Source: Bacillus_BE sp042263505
Lineage (GTDB): Bacteria > Bacillota > Bacilli > Bacillales > Cytobacillaceae
Length of the DNA stretch: 64,000 bases
Direction: 5' to 3'
Assembly: GCF_042263505.1 (NCBI RefSeq)
Contig: NZ_JBHKFI010000007.1
Span: 124,001 to 188,000 of the forward strand
Under the pieces are notes generated by a model. That model was given only the letters and a program-made list of their open reading frames with translations, was not told the origin of the DNA and did not search any database. This document shows positions 51,003 to 60,549 of this stretch, piece after piece; the stretch's first letter is position 1; each line of letters opens with the position of its first letter. Both the position numbers and the translations under genes were made by a program.

Positions 51003-52079
51003 ATGAAAATAAAATTAGGTTTATTATATGGTGGAAAGTCAGCAGAGCATAAAGTATCGTTACAAACGGCTCAAGCGGTTATTAATGCATTAGACCATCA
51101 TAAATTTGAAATCCATCCAATTTATATAACAAAAGAAGGACAATGGATCAAGGGACCACAGCTTGATGGACCTGTTGAAAATGTCGGTGCCTTAGAATTT
51201 AATCATGGTAAGGCACTTGCACCTACTGCGTTAGCACCTACCTTATTTGAGGAAGGGCAAGATGGTGGTTCTTTTGATGTGATTTTCCCATTATTACATG
51301 GACCTAATGGTGAAGATGGAACGGTACAGGGACTTTTAGAATTATTAAATCTTCCTTACGTTGGAAACGGTGTTCTTGCTTCAAGTGCAGGAATGGATAA
51401 AGTCATTATGAAAAATATTTTCGCTCAGGCTGGTCTTCCTCAAGTTAAATATGTATCTTTTATACGTGTTGATTGGGAAAATGAGAAAGAAGATGCTTAT
51501 CGGAAGGTCGAAGAAGAGCTTGGTTATCCTTGTTTTGTTAAACCAGCAAATCTTGGTTCAAGTGTGGGTATTAGTAAATGCTCGAATAGAAAAGATTTGG
51601 GAAAAGCGTTTATCGAAGCCTTTCAATTTGACCGTAAAGTGATTATTGAAGAAGGTGTGACAGCAAGGGAAATTGAAATTGCTGTTTTAGGAAATGATAA
51701 GCCTGAGTGCTCTGTACCAGGTGAAATTGTTCCGAAAAAGGATTTCTATGATTACACTGCTAAATATGAGGACGGAAATACGGCGTTAATTATTCCTGCA
51801 AAAATGGAGGAGAAGCAATTAGAAGCTTTAAAGGAAATGGCAATCAAAGCATTTAAATCATTAGACTGTTCAGGTCTTGTTCGAGCAGACTTTTTCTTAA
51901 CTCATGATGGTCAATTCTATATTAATGAAGTGAATACAATGCCTGGATTTACACCAGTTAGCATGTTTCCACTGTTATGGAAGCATACGGGATTAGATTA
52001 TCCACAATTAATCGAACGACTAGTTCGCCTTGCGATGGAACGATATGAAGAAAAACAGCAGATAAAATACACCATCTAA
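51003..52079 (+). CDS. ddl: D-alanine--D-alanine ligase
   Basis: Ddl makes the D-Ala-D-Ala dipeptide for peptidoglycan. The 358-residue ATP-grasp enzyme shows LLYGGKSAEHKVSLQTA (residues 7-23), FPLLHGPNGEDGTVQG (about 96-111), VKPANLGSSVGISK and YINEVNTMPGFTPVSMFP near residue 307-324. It is a long-form ligase (VanA/Ddl-B-size class). A GGAGG ribosome site lies upstream. murF follows 120 bases downstream, and alr (D-alanine supply) lies 10 kb further in the same block. Confidence 0.96.
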   Translation: MKIKLGLLYGGKSAEHKVSLQTAQAVINALDHHKFEIHPIYITKEGQWIKGPQLDGPVENVGALEFNHGKALAPTALAPTLFEEGQDGGSFDVIFPLLHGPNGEDGTVQGLLELLNLPYVGNGVLASSAGMDKVIMKNIFAQAGLPQVKYVSFIRVDWENEKEDAYRKVEEELGYPCFVKPANLGSSVGISKCSNRKDLGKAFIEAFQFDRKVIIEEGVTAREIEIAVLGNDKPECSVPGEIVPKKDFYDYTAKYEDGNTALIIPAKMEEKQLEALKEMAIKAFKSLDCSGLVRADFFLTHDGQFYINEVNTMPGFTPVSMFPLLWKHTGLDYPQLIERLVRLAMERYEEKQQIKYTI

Positions 52080-52098
52080 ACAACCTTGATATAAAGCG

Positions 52099-52128
52099 GT
52101 GGGGGAACCCTTTTTGTGAGTTCCCCAC
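52099..52128 (+). terminator. Hairpin between ddl and murF
   Basis: GTGGGGGAAC / GTTCCCCAC (one bulged G) with an 11-base loop, but no T-run follows. It may be a partial terminator or an mRNA stability element. Confidence 0.55.
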
Positions 52129-52199
52129 TGCCTAATCATTAACCAGGCGATTTGCTTGTTTCTGAAATGAAGACGGTTAAGAGAAATATAGGAGGAACT

Positions 52200-53585
52200 A
52201 TGATCAAACGAACATTAAAGCAAATAACGTCAATGATGAAAGTGGAAAATGATGTGAATTCATTTTCCAATCTCGTAGTTCATGGGGTTTGTATTGATTC
52301 TAGGAAGATAGATAAAGGGAATTTATTTATTCCATTAAAAGGTGAAAAGATGGATGGTCATCGTTTTGTTGAAGCAGCGATTGAAGATGGCGCTGCTGCA
52401 GCCCTTTGGCAAAAAGATGTGCCTAACCCACCTACACATTTACCGATTCTTATCGTTGAAGATACGGAAAAAGCCTTGCAGGAACTGGCAAGAAGTTATA
52501 GAAATCAACTAAATGTTAAGGTAGTGGGAATAACAGGAAGCAATGGGAAAACTACGACAAAGGATATGGCAGCGAGTCTTCTCAGTCTTAAATATAAAGT
52601 TCAAAAAACAGAAGGAAATTTCAATAATCATATTGGTTTGCCATTAACGGTTCTTTCTTTGAATGAGGATACAGAAATAGCTGTATTGGAAATGGGTATG
52701 AGTGCCAAAGGTGAGATAGAGTTTCTTTCTAATTTGGGTAGGCCTGATCTTGTGGTCATCACAAATATCGGTGAGTCTCATCTTCAAGATCTTGGATCAA
52801 GAGAAAGTATTGCAGATGCGAAGACAGAAATTCTTTCTGGATTAAGAGAGAATGGAATCATTATTTATAATGGAGATGAGCCTCTTTTAAAGGAAAGATT
52901 ACAAAAATATGGCCATAAATGGGAGATACATACATTTGGCAGGAATGCTGGGAATACTCTTTATCCAACACATATGGAACAAAATAATGGTGGTAGTCTT
53001 TTCACTATTAATCAGTCAAATAGTGTCTTTAATCTTCCAGTATTAGGGGGCCATAATATTCTGAATGCACTGGCTGCCATGCTGGTGGCGCATTCTTTTC
53101 AAATTCCGTTTGAAGATATGAATGAGGGATTAAAAGAACTAAAACTAACGAATATGAGGATGGAGCTTGTAGAAGGTGAAAAGGGAGAAAGAATCATTAA
53201 TGATGCCTACAATGCCAGCCCAACTTCTATGAGAGCGGCCATTGAACTTGTATCTAATCTTACCGGGTTTACCAATCGGATATTAGTTCTTGGAGATATG
53301 CTTGAATTAGGGCCAAATGAAGAGAAATTTCATTTTGAAATAGGGCAATCCTTGAATCCCCAAAAAATCAACTATGTATTTACTTATGGAAAATTAGGGA
53401 AATATATTGCGGATGGCGCAAAAACATCCTTGAAATCCGAAAGAGTTTTTCATTTTACTGATAAATCAACTCTTTCGGCGAAAATTAGAGAATATACGAA
53501 TGCTCAAACTTTAATTTTGGTAAAGGCTTCAAGAGGGATGCGACTAGAAGAGGTTGTACACACCTTGATGAAGAAGAATAAATAA
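52200..53585 (+). CDS. murF: UDP-MurNAc-tripeptide--D-alanyl-D-alanine ligase
   Basis: MurF adds the D-Ala-D-Ala made by Ddl to the peptidoglycan precursor. ATG 52200 (MIKRTLKQI) is chosen with AGGAGG 5 bases upstream, giving 461 residues. Mur-ligase motifs are VVGITGSNGKTTTKDM (ATP loop, about 109-124), EGNFNNHIGLPLTVLSL, AVLEMGMSAKGEIEFL, and NDAYNASPTSMRAAIE (about 335-350). The order ddl-murF is conserved in Bacillus. Confidence 0.96.
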   Translation: MIKRTLKQITSMMKVENDVNSFSNLVVHGVCIDSRKIDKGNLFIPLKGEKMDGHRFVEAAIEDGAAAALWQKDVPNPPTHLPILIVEDTEKALQELARSYRNQLNVKVVGITGSNGKTTTKDMAASLLSLKYKVQKTEGNFNNHIGLPLTVLSLNEDTEIAVLEMGMSAKGEIEFLSNLGRPDLVVITNIGESHLQDLGSRESIADAKTEILSGLRENGIIIYNGDEPLLKERLQKYGHKWEIHTFGRNAGNTLYPTHMEQNNGGSLFTINQSNSVFNLPVLGGHNILNALAAMLVAHSFQIPFEDMNEGLKELKLTNMRMELVEGEKGERIINDAYNASPTSMRAAIELVSNLTGFTNRILVLGDMLELGPNEEKFHFEIGQSLNPQKINYVFTYGKLGKYIADGAKTSLKSERVFHFTDKSTLSAKIREYTNAQTLILVKASRGMRLEEVVHTLMKKNK

Positions 53586-53598
53586 TTTTATGATGGTA

Positions 53599-53634
53599 GA
53601 AGGTTCTCTTTAGGTTAAGGGGACCTTCTTTTAT
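53599..53634 (+). terminator. Terminator after murF
   Basis: GAAGGTTCTC / GGGGACCTTC forms a stem with wobble pairs and a loop of about 10 bases, followed by TTTTATAT, 14 bases after the murF stop. Confidence 0.75.
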
Positions 53635-53773
53635 ATACATATAAGTAAGTGGAAAATTGATATATTAAAGAAGTTTAAAAAATAATTCACAATTTCAATA
53701 TCTAATAAATTCCTTATCGTTATATGATTAAATTACTAGGCATTTTGAACGATTTATATAAGGAGGAATTTTT

Positions 53774-55129
53774 TTGAAAGGATTTTTATTTTGGTCCCAT
53801 TCTAAAAATATTCAAGAATCCGATTCAATGAATCAATTAGATAAAGTGTCACCAACCAATCAAACTATTGAAATGACTGCCCCTCATTCATTTAAAGAAT
53901 TGTTGAATCTAGAACAAGGACCTCAAATTACTTTTACCGGCCTAACAGAAGAAGATATCCAAAAACTAACTAAATTAAAACCAATGATGGAAAAGAATGC
54001 TCCAATCATTGTAGACTCCTTTTATGAAAGACTTCAAAGCATGAACAATTTGATGGGGATTATAGAAAAATATTCCACGATAGAAAAATTAAAGCAAACT
54101 CTAAGACAGTATTTGCTTGAAATGTTTTCTGGTAATATTGGGAAAGAATATATTGCTAGAAGGCAGGCGGTTGGGAAGGTACATAATCGAATCGGACTTT
54201 TTCCTGAATGGTATATCGGAGCCTATGTTTTCATTCAAAATGAATTTCTCCGAATTCTGACGCTTGAGTTAAATTCATGGGAAGAAGTGACGGATTATTA
54301 TCAATCTTTTATGAGGTTGTGTTCATTTGATATGCAAATAGGGATTTCAACCTATATTGAATTCTACACCTCTAATATGATGAAATTAAATGAAGTCGAA
54401 GAGATTCAGCAGCGTCTAAATGATTCAGCCACTTCATTAGCTGCAAGCGCAGAGGAAACCACCTCCTCTATTGCTGATAAGGGCGATCTGGTTGGGGAAA
54501 TGCTTGATGAAATCCAAATAATCTCTAAATCAACAAAGCAAATGATTGAGAAAGTTGAAAATGGAAAGGATGAAATTTTTGGGGCGTTAAGTAAGGTGGA
54601 TGGAGTGGTCAATTTAATTGAGACCACAAAAACTTTGACGACAGAGTTAACGAATAGTTCGGTAAAAATTGGACAAGTCGTCCAAACAATAAGAGGAATT
54701 TCCAATCAAACGAATATTTTATCCTTAAATGCTGCTATTGAAGCTGCACGTGCTGGTGAACATGGGAAAGGATTTTCAATCGTTGCACAAGAGGTAAGGA
54801 CTCTTGCTCAAAAAACAGAGGAAGCGCTCGATCATATTCAAGGACAAATTGGCTCTGTTCAAGAAACCATTGATAAATTCGAACAAAGCTTTAAGCAAAT
54901 TGTCGACCAAACAAGTATGTTTAGAGACACCAATCAAAACATCATTCAAATTCTTGAAAATTCCGTGGATAGTGTTAAATCAAGTGATAGCAGGATTCAC
55001 CATTTTAGCAGTAATATATTAAGGTTTAAACAAACATTTGAAGAAATTTCTACTGCCTCTAATCAAGTGGCTGAAATGGCTGAAAAATTGAGCGGCTTAA
55101 ATCAGGAGTTATCACAAAAATTTAATTGA
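53774..55129 (+). CDS. hemAT: Globin-coupled aerotaxis transducer HemAT
   Basis: A soluble heme oxygen sensor that signals to CheA. Residues about 40-205 form the sensor globin; the proximal histidine is in GKVHNRIGLFPEWYIGAY (near residue 138) and the distal tyrosine in SFYERL (near 85). Residues about 260-451 are the methyl-accepting signalling domain with the conserved hairpin tip QVVQTIRGISNQTNILSLNAAIEAARAGEHGKGFSIVAQEVR. No transmembrane segment is present, as in B. subtilis HemAT. The TTG start has AAGGAGG upstream. It lies between murF and cshA, an insertion relative to the B. subtilis order. Confidence 0.94.
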   Translation: MKGFLFWSHSKNIQESDSMNQLDKVSPTNQTIEMTAPHSFKELLNLEQGPQITFTGLTEEDIQKLTKLKPMMEKNAPIIVDSFYERLQSMNNLMGIIEKYSTIEKLKQTLRQYLLEMFSGNIGKEYIARRQAVGKVHNRIGLFPEWYIGAYVFIQNEFLRILTLELNSWEEVTDYYQSFMRLCSFDMQIGISTYIEFYTSNMMKLNEVEEIQQRLNDSATSLAASAEETTSSIADKGDLVGEMLDEIQIISKSTKQMIEKVENGKDEIFGALSKVDGVVNLIETTKTLTTELTNSSVKIGQVVQTIRGISNQTNILSLNAAIEAARAGEHGKGFSIVAQEVRTLAQKTEEALDHIQGQIGSVQETIDKFEQSFKQIVDQTSMFRDTNQNIIQILENSVDSVKSSDSRIHHFSSNILRFKQTFEEISTASNQVAEMAEKLSGLNQELSQKFN

Positions 55130-55250
55130 ATTGGATAAAGCACCCATATAATTGTGTTCTGACATTATCTTGAGGTTTCGCTTTATTGCATTCATTCTCT
55201 TTAGATGTTAAGATTAATTTCAAAGTGTCAAGGAGAAATTTTCTATTTCG

Positions 55251-55281
55251 GGCATACTCCTAAAAGGGGAATGTCTTTTTT
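55251..55281 (+). terminator. Terminator after hemAT
   Basis: GGCAT-A-CTCC / GGGG-A-ATGTC forms a 9-bp stem with an A-A mismatch and wobble pairs, loop TAAAA, then T6. It ends about 100 bases before cshA. Confidence 0.7.
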
Positions 55282-55384
55282 CACTTTAATAATCAGGATA
55301 ACATGAATTTGAAGAAATTGATGTGCATACAAGTAATTCGGTAATATTAAAATGTTTTAAAGAAACAAAAGGAGAATGAAAAAA

Positions 55385-56857
55385 TTGACAAAGTTTCAAG
55401 AATTAGGTATTAGTCCGGCAACACTGAAATCACTAAAAAGAATGGGATTTGAAGAAGCCACTCCCGTTCAAACAGAAACGATTCCGTTAAGTTTGGAAAA
55501 TAAAGATTTAATTGGACAAGCACAAACAGGGACGGGTAAAACAGCTGCATTTGGGATCCCTTTAGTCGATAAAATAGATAAGGAAAGTGACGTTATTCAA
55601 GGCATTATTATTGCTCCGACTAGGGAACTCGCTATTCAAGTTTCTGAGGAATTATATAAAATTGGCTACGGAAAAAGAACACGCGTATTAGCGATCTATG
55701 GTGGACAAGATATTAACCGTCAAATTCGCGCGCTAAAAAACCATCCTAATATCATCGTTGGTACACCAGGACGTATCTTGGACCACATCAACCGCAAAAC
55801 ATTGCGTTTAGAAAATGTCCATACGGTTGTTCTTGATGAGGCAGATGAAATGTTGAATATGGGCTTTATTGAGGATATTGAATCCATCCTTGCCCAAACA
55901 CCAACAGAGCGTCAGACATTGCTTTTCTCAGCAACGATGCCAACTCCAATTCAAAGAATGGCAGAGAAGTTTATGAAGGATCCACAAATTGTCCGCGTCA
56001 AAGCAAAAGAAATGACGGTTCCGCAAATTGAACAGTACTATATAGAGGTTCAAGAAAAAAGCAAATTTGATGTGCTGACAAGATTACTTGATATTCAATC
56101 ACCTGAACTTGCCATCGTTTTCGGAAGAACGAAGCGAAGAGTAGATGAATTATCAGAGGCATTAAACTTAAGAGGATATACGGCTGAAGGAATTCATGGT
56201 GATTTAAGCCAAGCGAAGCGTTTGTCTGTATTAAGAAAGTTTAAAGAAGGTTCTATTGATGTTCTTGTTGCAACGGATGTGGCTGCAAGGGGTCTAGATA
56301 TTTCTGGAGTTACGCATGTCTATAATTTTGATATTCCACAGGATCCAGAGAGCTATGTTCACCGCATTGGCCGTACAGGACGTGCTGGAAAAGCTGGCGT
56401 AGCAATGACGTTTATTTCTCCGCGTGAAAAATCATACTTGCATGTTGTAGAAAAAACAACAAAAAGAAAAATGGATCGGATGAAGCCACCGACATTGGAT
56501 GAAGCATTAGAAGGCCAACAAAAGGCTGTAATGGAAAAAATTCTGCAAACGATTGAGTCTAATAACCTGCAGTACTATAAACAAGCTGCTGAAGAATTAT
56601 TAGAACAACAAGATCCAACAACGGTAGTGTCAGCTATTTTGAAAATGTTGACAAAAGAGCCTGATACGACACCAGTTAAATTAACAGAGGAAAAGCCGCT
56701 TCCAGCGAAAAAAGATCGCAATCAGGATCGCAGAAGAAATTATGATTCTTCCAATCGGAAAAAAGGCCCTTGGAAGCCTCGTCAAGGCCAAGGCGGAAAA
56801 CGGTATGGAAATGGAAATGGCAATTATAATAAGCAAAAGACAAATTCTCATCATTAA
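55385..56857 (+). CDS. cshA: DEAD-box RNA helicase CshA
   Basis: CshA unwinds RNA in cold adaptation, ribosome assembly and the RNA degradosome. Nine motifs are present, including TPVQTETIPL (Q-motif), AQTGTGKTAAFG (I), APTRELA (Ia), VLDEADEML (II), LFSATM (III), ATDVAARGLDISGV (V) and HRIGRTGRAGK (VI). After residue 430 comes a basic tail rich in R, N, G and K, probably for RNA binding. TTG 55385 (MTKFQELG) is preferred, with GGAG 10 bases upstream; the ATG at 55376 is only one base from that site. The total is about 490 residues. Confidence 0.95.
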   Translation: MTKFQELGISPATLKSLKRMGFEEATPVQTETIPLSLENKDLIGQAQTGTGKTAAFGIPLVDKIDKESDVIQGIIIAPTRELAIQVSEELYKIGYGKRTRVLAIYGGQDINRQIRALKNHPNIIVGTPGRILDHINRKTLRLENVHTVVLDEADEMLNMGFIEDIESILAQTPTERQTLLFSATMPTPIQRMAEKFMKDPQIVRVKAKEMTVPQIEQYYIEVQEKSKFDVLTRLLDIQSPELAIVFGRTKRRVDELSEALNLRGYTAEGIHGDLSQAKRLSVLRKFKEGSIDVLVATDVAARGLDISGVTHVYNFDIPQDPESYVHRIGRTGRAGKAGVAMTFISPREKSYLHVVEKTTKRKMDRMKPPTLDEALEGQQKAVMEKILQTIESNNLQYYKQAAEELLEQQDPTTVVSAILKMLTKEPDTTPVKLTEEKPLPAKKDRNQDRRRNYDSSNRKKGPWKPRQGQGGKRYGNGNGNYNKQKTNSHH

Positions 56858-56870
56858 GATGATTGAAAAG

Positions 56871-56895
56871 GAGGGCGAATATCGCTCTCTTTTTT
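56871..56895 (+). terminator. Terminator after cshA
   Basis: GAGGGCGA / TCGCTCTC forms an 8-bp stem with one wobble and a 3-base loop, followed by T6. Confidence 0.88.
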
Positions 56896-56977
56896 CATAC
56901 TTAAAGAAAGTATAAATTGGCAGCAATGATGAAAATTCGACGTAGAAGCCAATTTTAGGAATTAAGTATAAGTGCAC

Positions 56978-57110
56978 AAAGGGAGGCTTCCGAGAGACGC
57001 TTCGCAGCCGAAAAAAGCGCTTTTCTTTTTTCGGTGAACTACGACTCTGTCTTCGCCTGAAGGCTCGCCAATCGGCGAGTTTCCTTTATAATGAAAGGGA
57101 GGTTTCCCTT
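56978..57110 (+). repeat. Direct-repeat-flanked, hairpin-rich unit between cshA and ydbS
   Basis: AAAGGGAGGCTTCC (56978-56991) and AAAGGGAGGTTTCC (57094-57107) are 13/14 identical direct repeats bracketing a unit of higher GC. Inside are a 10-bp perfect stem CCGAAAAAAG / CTTTTTTCGG (57008-57034) and CTCGCC / GGCGAG (57064-57079). The right repeat itself forms AAGGGA/TTCCCTT. No ORF with a ribosome site is present. It may be a MITE-like insertion or a small RNA; I recognise no family. The rest of the 347-base gap contains the cshA terminator and the ydbS promoter region. Confidence 0.55.
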
Positions 57111-57204
57111 GAAAATGTCTTTCTTAATGGAACCTTTGTATAATTGTGACGTAATAGAGTTATATCTTTAGTTGTAGGGACACTTTGTTTGAGGAGGAGA
57201 AAAA

Positions 57205-57681
57205 ATGGTTGAACCACAGAAACGAATATCTGAGCAAGCATTAACCGTTTGGCGAATTTCTAGTGCTATTTTTTCGATTATTCCGCTATTGGTCGTAATC
57301 GGTGTGGCTGTTTCCACTTATTTTTTTGAATGGCCAATGTGGATTCTTATTACAGCAATTATTTTATTTTTATTATACATATTTATATTTGTATATTTGT
57401 TTCCAGAAATCCGTTGGAAACGATTTCGTTATGATGTGAGAGAAAAAGAAATTGAGCTGCAAAGCGGAATCTTAATTGTTAAGAAGACACTGATCCCGAT
57501 GGTGCGTGTTCAACATGTGGATATGAAGCAAGGGCCATTGCTCAGAAAATATCAATTAGCATCTGTTACAGTATCAACCGCTGCTACGATACATGAAATA
57601 CCGGCATTAGATGAAGAAGAGGCTGAGGAACTACGCGTCTTTATTTCCCGCCTAGCAAGGGTGGTAGATGAGGATGTCTAA
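57205..57681 (+). CDS. ydbS: Bacterial PH-domain membrane protein, YdbS type
   Basis: The 158 residues have two transmembrane helices (about 17-40 and 47-70) followed by one bPH2 domain (IRWKRFRYDVREKEIELQSGILIVKKTLIPMVRVQHVDMKQGPLLRKY, about 72-118). In B. subtilis the YdbS/YdbT pair confers resistance to certain antimicrobial peptides of the amylocyclicin type. GGAGGAG precedes the ATG. It overlaps ydbT by 14 bases and probably forms a complex with it. Confidence 0.9.
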   Translation: MVEPQKRISEQALTVWRISSAIFSIIPLLVVIGVAVSTYFFEWPMWILITAIILFLLYIFIFVYLFPEIRWKRFRYDVREKEIELQSGILIVKKTLIPMVRVQHVDMKQGPLLRKYQLASVTVSTAATIHEIPALDEEEAEELRVFISRLARVVDEDV

Positions 57682-59188
57682 GGCGAAACGTCTACATCCA
57701 GTTGCGGCGATTTCAAATTTTTTAAAACAGCTGAAGGAATTGATTGTTCCATTTATTGTTTTTGTGGTCTTAGGAAGCAAAGGGACTCGCTGGGATTATT
57801 TCTACCTTGTAGCTTCTATTGTGACAATTATCTATGTCCTTATTATGGGAGTTCTATCATGGCTTCGTTACACTTATCGAATTGAGGAGGGAGAACTTAG
57901 AATTGAATACGGTGTATTTGTTAGGAAGAAAAGATATATTCCCATTGAAAGAATACAAAGCCTGGATTTATCTGAAGGAATTCTGCATCGTCCTTTTGGC
58001 CTTGTAAAGGTAAAAGTAGAAACAGCAGGCTCCAGTGCTATGGAAGGTGCTGAGGCAGAATTAACAGCTATCACGAAATTAGAGGCAAAGGAAGTTGAAG
58101 CAGCCTTAATAGCCTATAAAAAAACAAAGTCGGAGGAAAACAGTTTTGAATCGGAAGAGGGCGATTCAATCGTACGCCCATCGGAAGAAATCATTTATCA
58201 AATCTCCATAAAGGAATTGATCCTCCTCTCCATTACATCAGGTGGAGTTGGGGTCGTACTTTCTGCAATCATTGCTTTTGTTTTTCAATTTGAAGAGATT
58301 ATTCCATATGAAAAAGTGTTTCATCAGCTAAAAGGCCTTGTAGCAAGTGGATTTATGCTTATAACCTTGCTCGTTTTTGCCGGTTTCCTCTTGGCGTGGA
58401 TTGCTGCCTTGATCGGAACGATGATTAAATATGCAAATTTTACCGTAAAAAAGCTTGAACGCGATTTAATCATTCAGAGAGGGATCTTAGAGAAGCGACA
58501 ATTGACAATCCCCTTAAATCGAATTCAGGCAGTCAGAATCAGCGAAAATCTAATTAGACAGCCATTGGGCTATGGAACGGTTTATCTTGAAAGTGCCGGG
58601 GGTTCTGTGAAGGATATAGACAGTGCAAAGGTTATGATGATCCCAATCATGAAGAAAAAACAAATCGTTCACTATCTCGAAGCTATTCTGCCTGAATACA
58701 AGGCCGATCCGGTGATTGAACCCGTTCCCATTCGGGCTTTAAAGCGATATATTTTAAAAAGCTGGATGATTGTGGCTCCGTTCATGGTAACGGCAATAGT
58801 GATCAATAGACCGTGGGGGTATCTATCCTTAATAGGACTGCCAATTGTAACATTATGGCAGTATATAAACTTCCAAACTGCAGGGTGGGCGTTATCGGGG
58901 GATCAATTAACTTTAAGGTATAGAAATATATCAAAGAGCACGGTCTTTTTGCAAAAAAATAAAATTCAGTCCCTTACTCTGAAAGAGAGCTATTTCCAAC
59001 AAAAGAAGCAGCTTATGACCATTCAGGCTGTGATTAAATCCGGATCAGGAGCATCAGGTGGGACCGTAATCGATTTGGAGAAGAAAAATGGGCTTGAAAC
59101 CTATCGTTGGTACTCAAGTCCTTCCAAGAATGGAACGAACCTAACTCTGGAGGAGGAAGGATCAGTTATTTACTCAGAAGACCGATAA
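57668..59188 (+). CDS. ydbT: Bacterial PH-domain membrane protein, YdbT type
   Basis: The 506 residues contain three bPH2 domains separated by paired transmembrane helices. Signature segments are YRIEEGELRIEYGVFVRKKRYIPIERIQSLDLSEGILHRPFGLVKVKVETAG (about 67-119), a second starting near LERDLIIQRGILEKRQLTIPLNRIQAVR (about 263-290), and a third near LRYRNISKSTVFLQKNKIQSLTLKESYFQ (about 418-446). It partners YdbS. The 3' end overlaps the convergent rhomboid gene by 23 bases. Confidence 0.9.
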   Translation: MRMSKAKRLHPVAAISNFLKQLKELIVPFIVFVVLGSKGTRWDYFYLVASIVTIIYVLIMGVLSWLRYTYRIEEGELRIEYGVFVRKKRYIPIERIQSLDLSEGILHRPFGLVKVKVETAGSSAMEGAEAELTAITKLEAKEVEAALIAYKKTKSEENSFESEEGDSIVRPSEEIIYQISIKELILLSITSGGVGVVLSAIIAFVFQFEEIIPYEKVFHQLKGLVASGFMLITLLVFAGFLLAWIAALIGTMIKYANFTVKKLERDLIIQRGILEKRQLTIPLNRIQAVRISENLIRQPLGYGTVYLESAGGSVKDIDSAKVMMIPIMKKKQIVHYLEAILPEYKADPVIEPVPIRALKRYILKSWMIVAPFMVTAIVINRPWGYLSLIGLPIVTLWQYINFQTAGWALSGDQLTLRYRNISKSTVFLQKNKIQSLTLKESYFQQKKQLMTIQAVIKSGSGASGGTVIDLEKKNGLETYRWYSSPSKNGTNLTLEEEGSVIYSEDR

Positions 59189-59885
59189 TCGCGAGAAATA
59201 GAATAATCACTACTAAAATCCATTTAAGTGAAAAAGGACCGACTGGTTTTTTTATAAATCTTCCTTTTGTGATAGTTGGGAAGGAAAAAGAGGGATTTCC
59301 ACTTTTTCCAAGGTAAAGACGACCAAGCGTGAAGCCAGAAAGAAGACCAAAAATGTGCCCGGTAATATTAATATTATGTTGAAAAAATGTCATGATGACT
59401 CCGATTATCGTGATCGTTAAAATGATCTGGGCATTCTCTCTTGAGAGGAGATCTTTACGGAAAATCACAATGGCAACATAAATCCCAAATAATCCAAAAA
59501 TCGCTCCGCTAGAGCCTACATGGGTATAAGGTAAAGGTTGAAGAATTAAGGTTGCGATATTGGCGATTAATCCAGTTGTGACATATAAGAATAAAAAAGT
59601 GGCTTTGCCAAGGATTCTTTCCAAACCAGGCCCAAATAATAAGAGCGAAAAACTATTAAAAAGCATGTGAGAAAAACCGCTATGCAAAAATATAGGCGTC
59701 ACAAGGCGCCATAATTCACCTTCTCGAATATAGAGGTTTACCCCCATAAATTTTTCAAAAATCCAGGAATTTGGGAATATGGGTGTTATGGTAACCATGT
59801 ATAAAAGAAAATGCAAAAGAATAATCAATGTGACAATCGGGTATAAACGAATGAATTCTTTAAAGGTTTCCGTTCGTGTAAACAT
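59166..59885 (-). CDS. Rhomboid intramembrane serine protease
   Basis: The 239-residue membrane protein has six or seven transmembrane segments. The catalytic serine is in GSSGAIFGLFG (near residue 125) and the histidine in NITGHIFGLLSGFTLG (near residue 177); WRLVTPIFLHSGFSHMLFNSFSLLLFGPGLER (about 61-92) is the classic loop-1 and TM2 region. GGGAGG lies upstream of the ATG. It corresponds to B. subtilis YdcA, which lies at this position in the same gene block but on this opposite strand. Confidence 0.92.
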   Translation of the reverse strand: MFTRTETFKEFIRLYPIVTLIILLHFLLYMVTITPIFPNSWIFEKFMGVNLYIREGELWRLVTPIFLHSGFSHMLFNSFSLLLFGPGLERILGKATFLFLYVTTGLIANIATLILQPLPYTHVGSSGAIFGLFGIYVAIVIFRKDLLSRENAQIILTITIIGVIMTFFQHNINITGHIFGLLSGFTLGRLYLGKSGNPSFSFPTITKGRFIKKPVGPFSLKWILVVIILFLAIIGLLSK

Positions 59886-59997
59886 ATAGCCTCCCTTAAA
59901 ATCATCGAATTCTCTACTAATGATTAATTATAAAGATGCTTATAGGGCTTGTCATTATTGTATGCTTGAGATGAATTAAATAGAAGGAAGATGTAGA

Positions 59998-60351
59998 GTG
60001 ATTACAGGAATAGGAATAGATATTGTTGAGCTTGATCGGATTCAGCAATTCATGGAAAGGCAGAAAAGATTTGTGGACCGAATTTTAACAAACAATGAGC
60101 GAATGCAATTTGAGCAACTAACTGCGAGAAGAAAAGTGGAATTCTTGGCTGGCCGATTTGCAGCTAAGGAAGCTTTTTCAAAGGCATACGGAACAGGTAT
60201 CGGTGGCCATCTATCCTTTTTAGATATTGAAATCGCTAAGGAGGAAAGTGGAAGAGTATATGTGGCAAAACCATTAAAGAAGGGGGTTCACCTCTCTATT
60301 TCTCACAGTAAAGAATTTGCTATTGCACAGGTTGTGATTGAAAAAAATTAA
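59998..60351 (+). CDS. acpS: Holo-[acyl-carrier-protein] synthase
   Basis: AcpS transfers the 4'-phosphopantetheine of CoA to apo-ACP for fatty acid synthesis. The 117 residues show ITGIGIDIVELDRIQ (Mg2+ aspartate at residue 8), FLAGRFAAKEAFSKAYGTGIG (about 49-69) and HLSISHSKEFAIAQVV. The GTG start follows AAGGAAG at a long spacing. The position between the rhomboid gene and ydcC is conserved in Bacillus. Confidence 0.95.
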   Translation: MITGIGIDIVELDRIQQFMERQKRFVDRILTNNERMQFEQLTARRKVEFLAGRFAAKEAFSKAYGTGIGGHLSFLDIEIAKEESGRVYVAKPLKKGVHLSISHSKEFAIAQVVIEKN

Positions 60352-60549
60352 AGCTTGTCACTATTGTTGAGCATATTCCTTTAGGTTGTCTCATATATTC
60401 ATAGTGCACTAGGAGAGACAAGGCTAGACGGCGGGAAAACGAATCCTGTAACTTTAAAATGGATGAATCAAACCCATTTAAGTCTAACTAAAATCTTTTT
60501 CTCTCCTTCATGAAAAGCATGAAATGAGACAAAAGGGGCTGAAGGAAGA

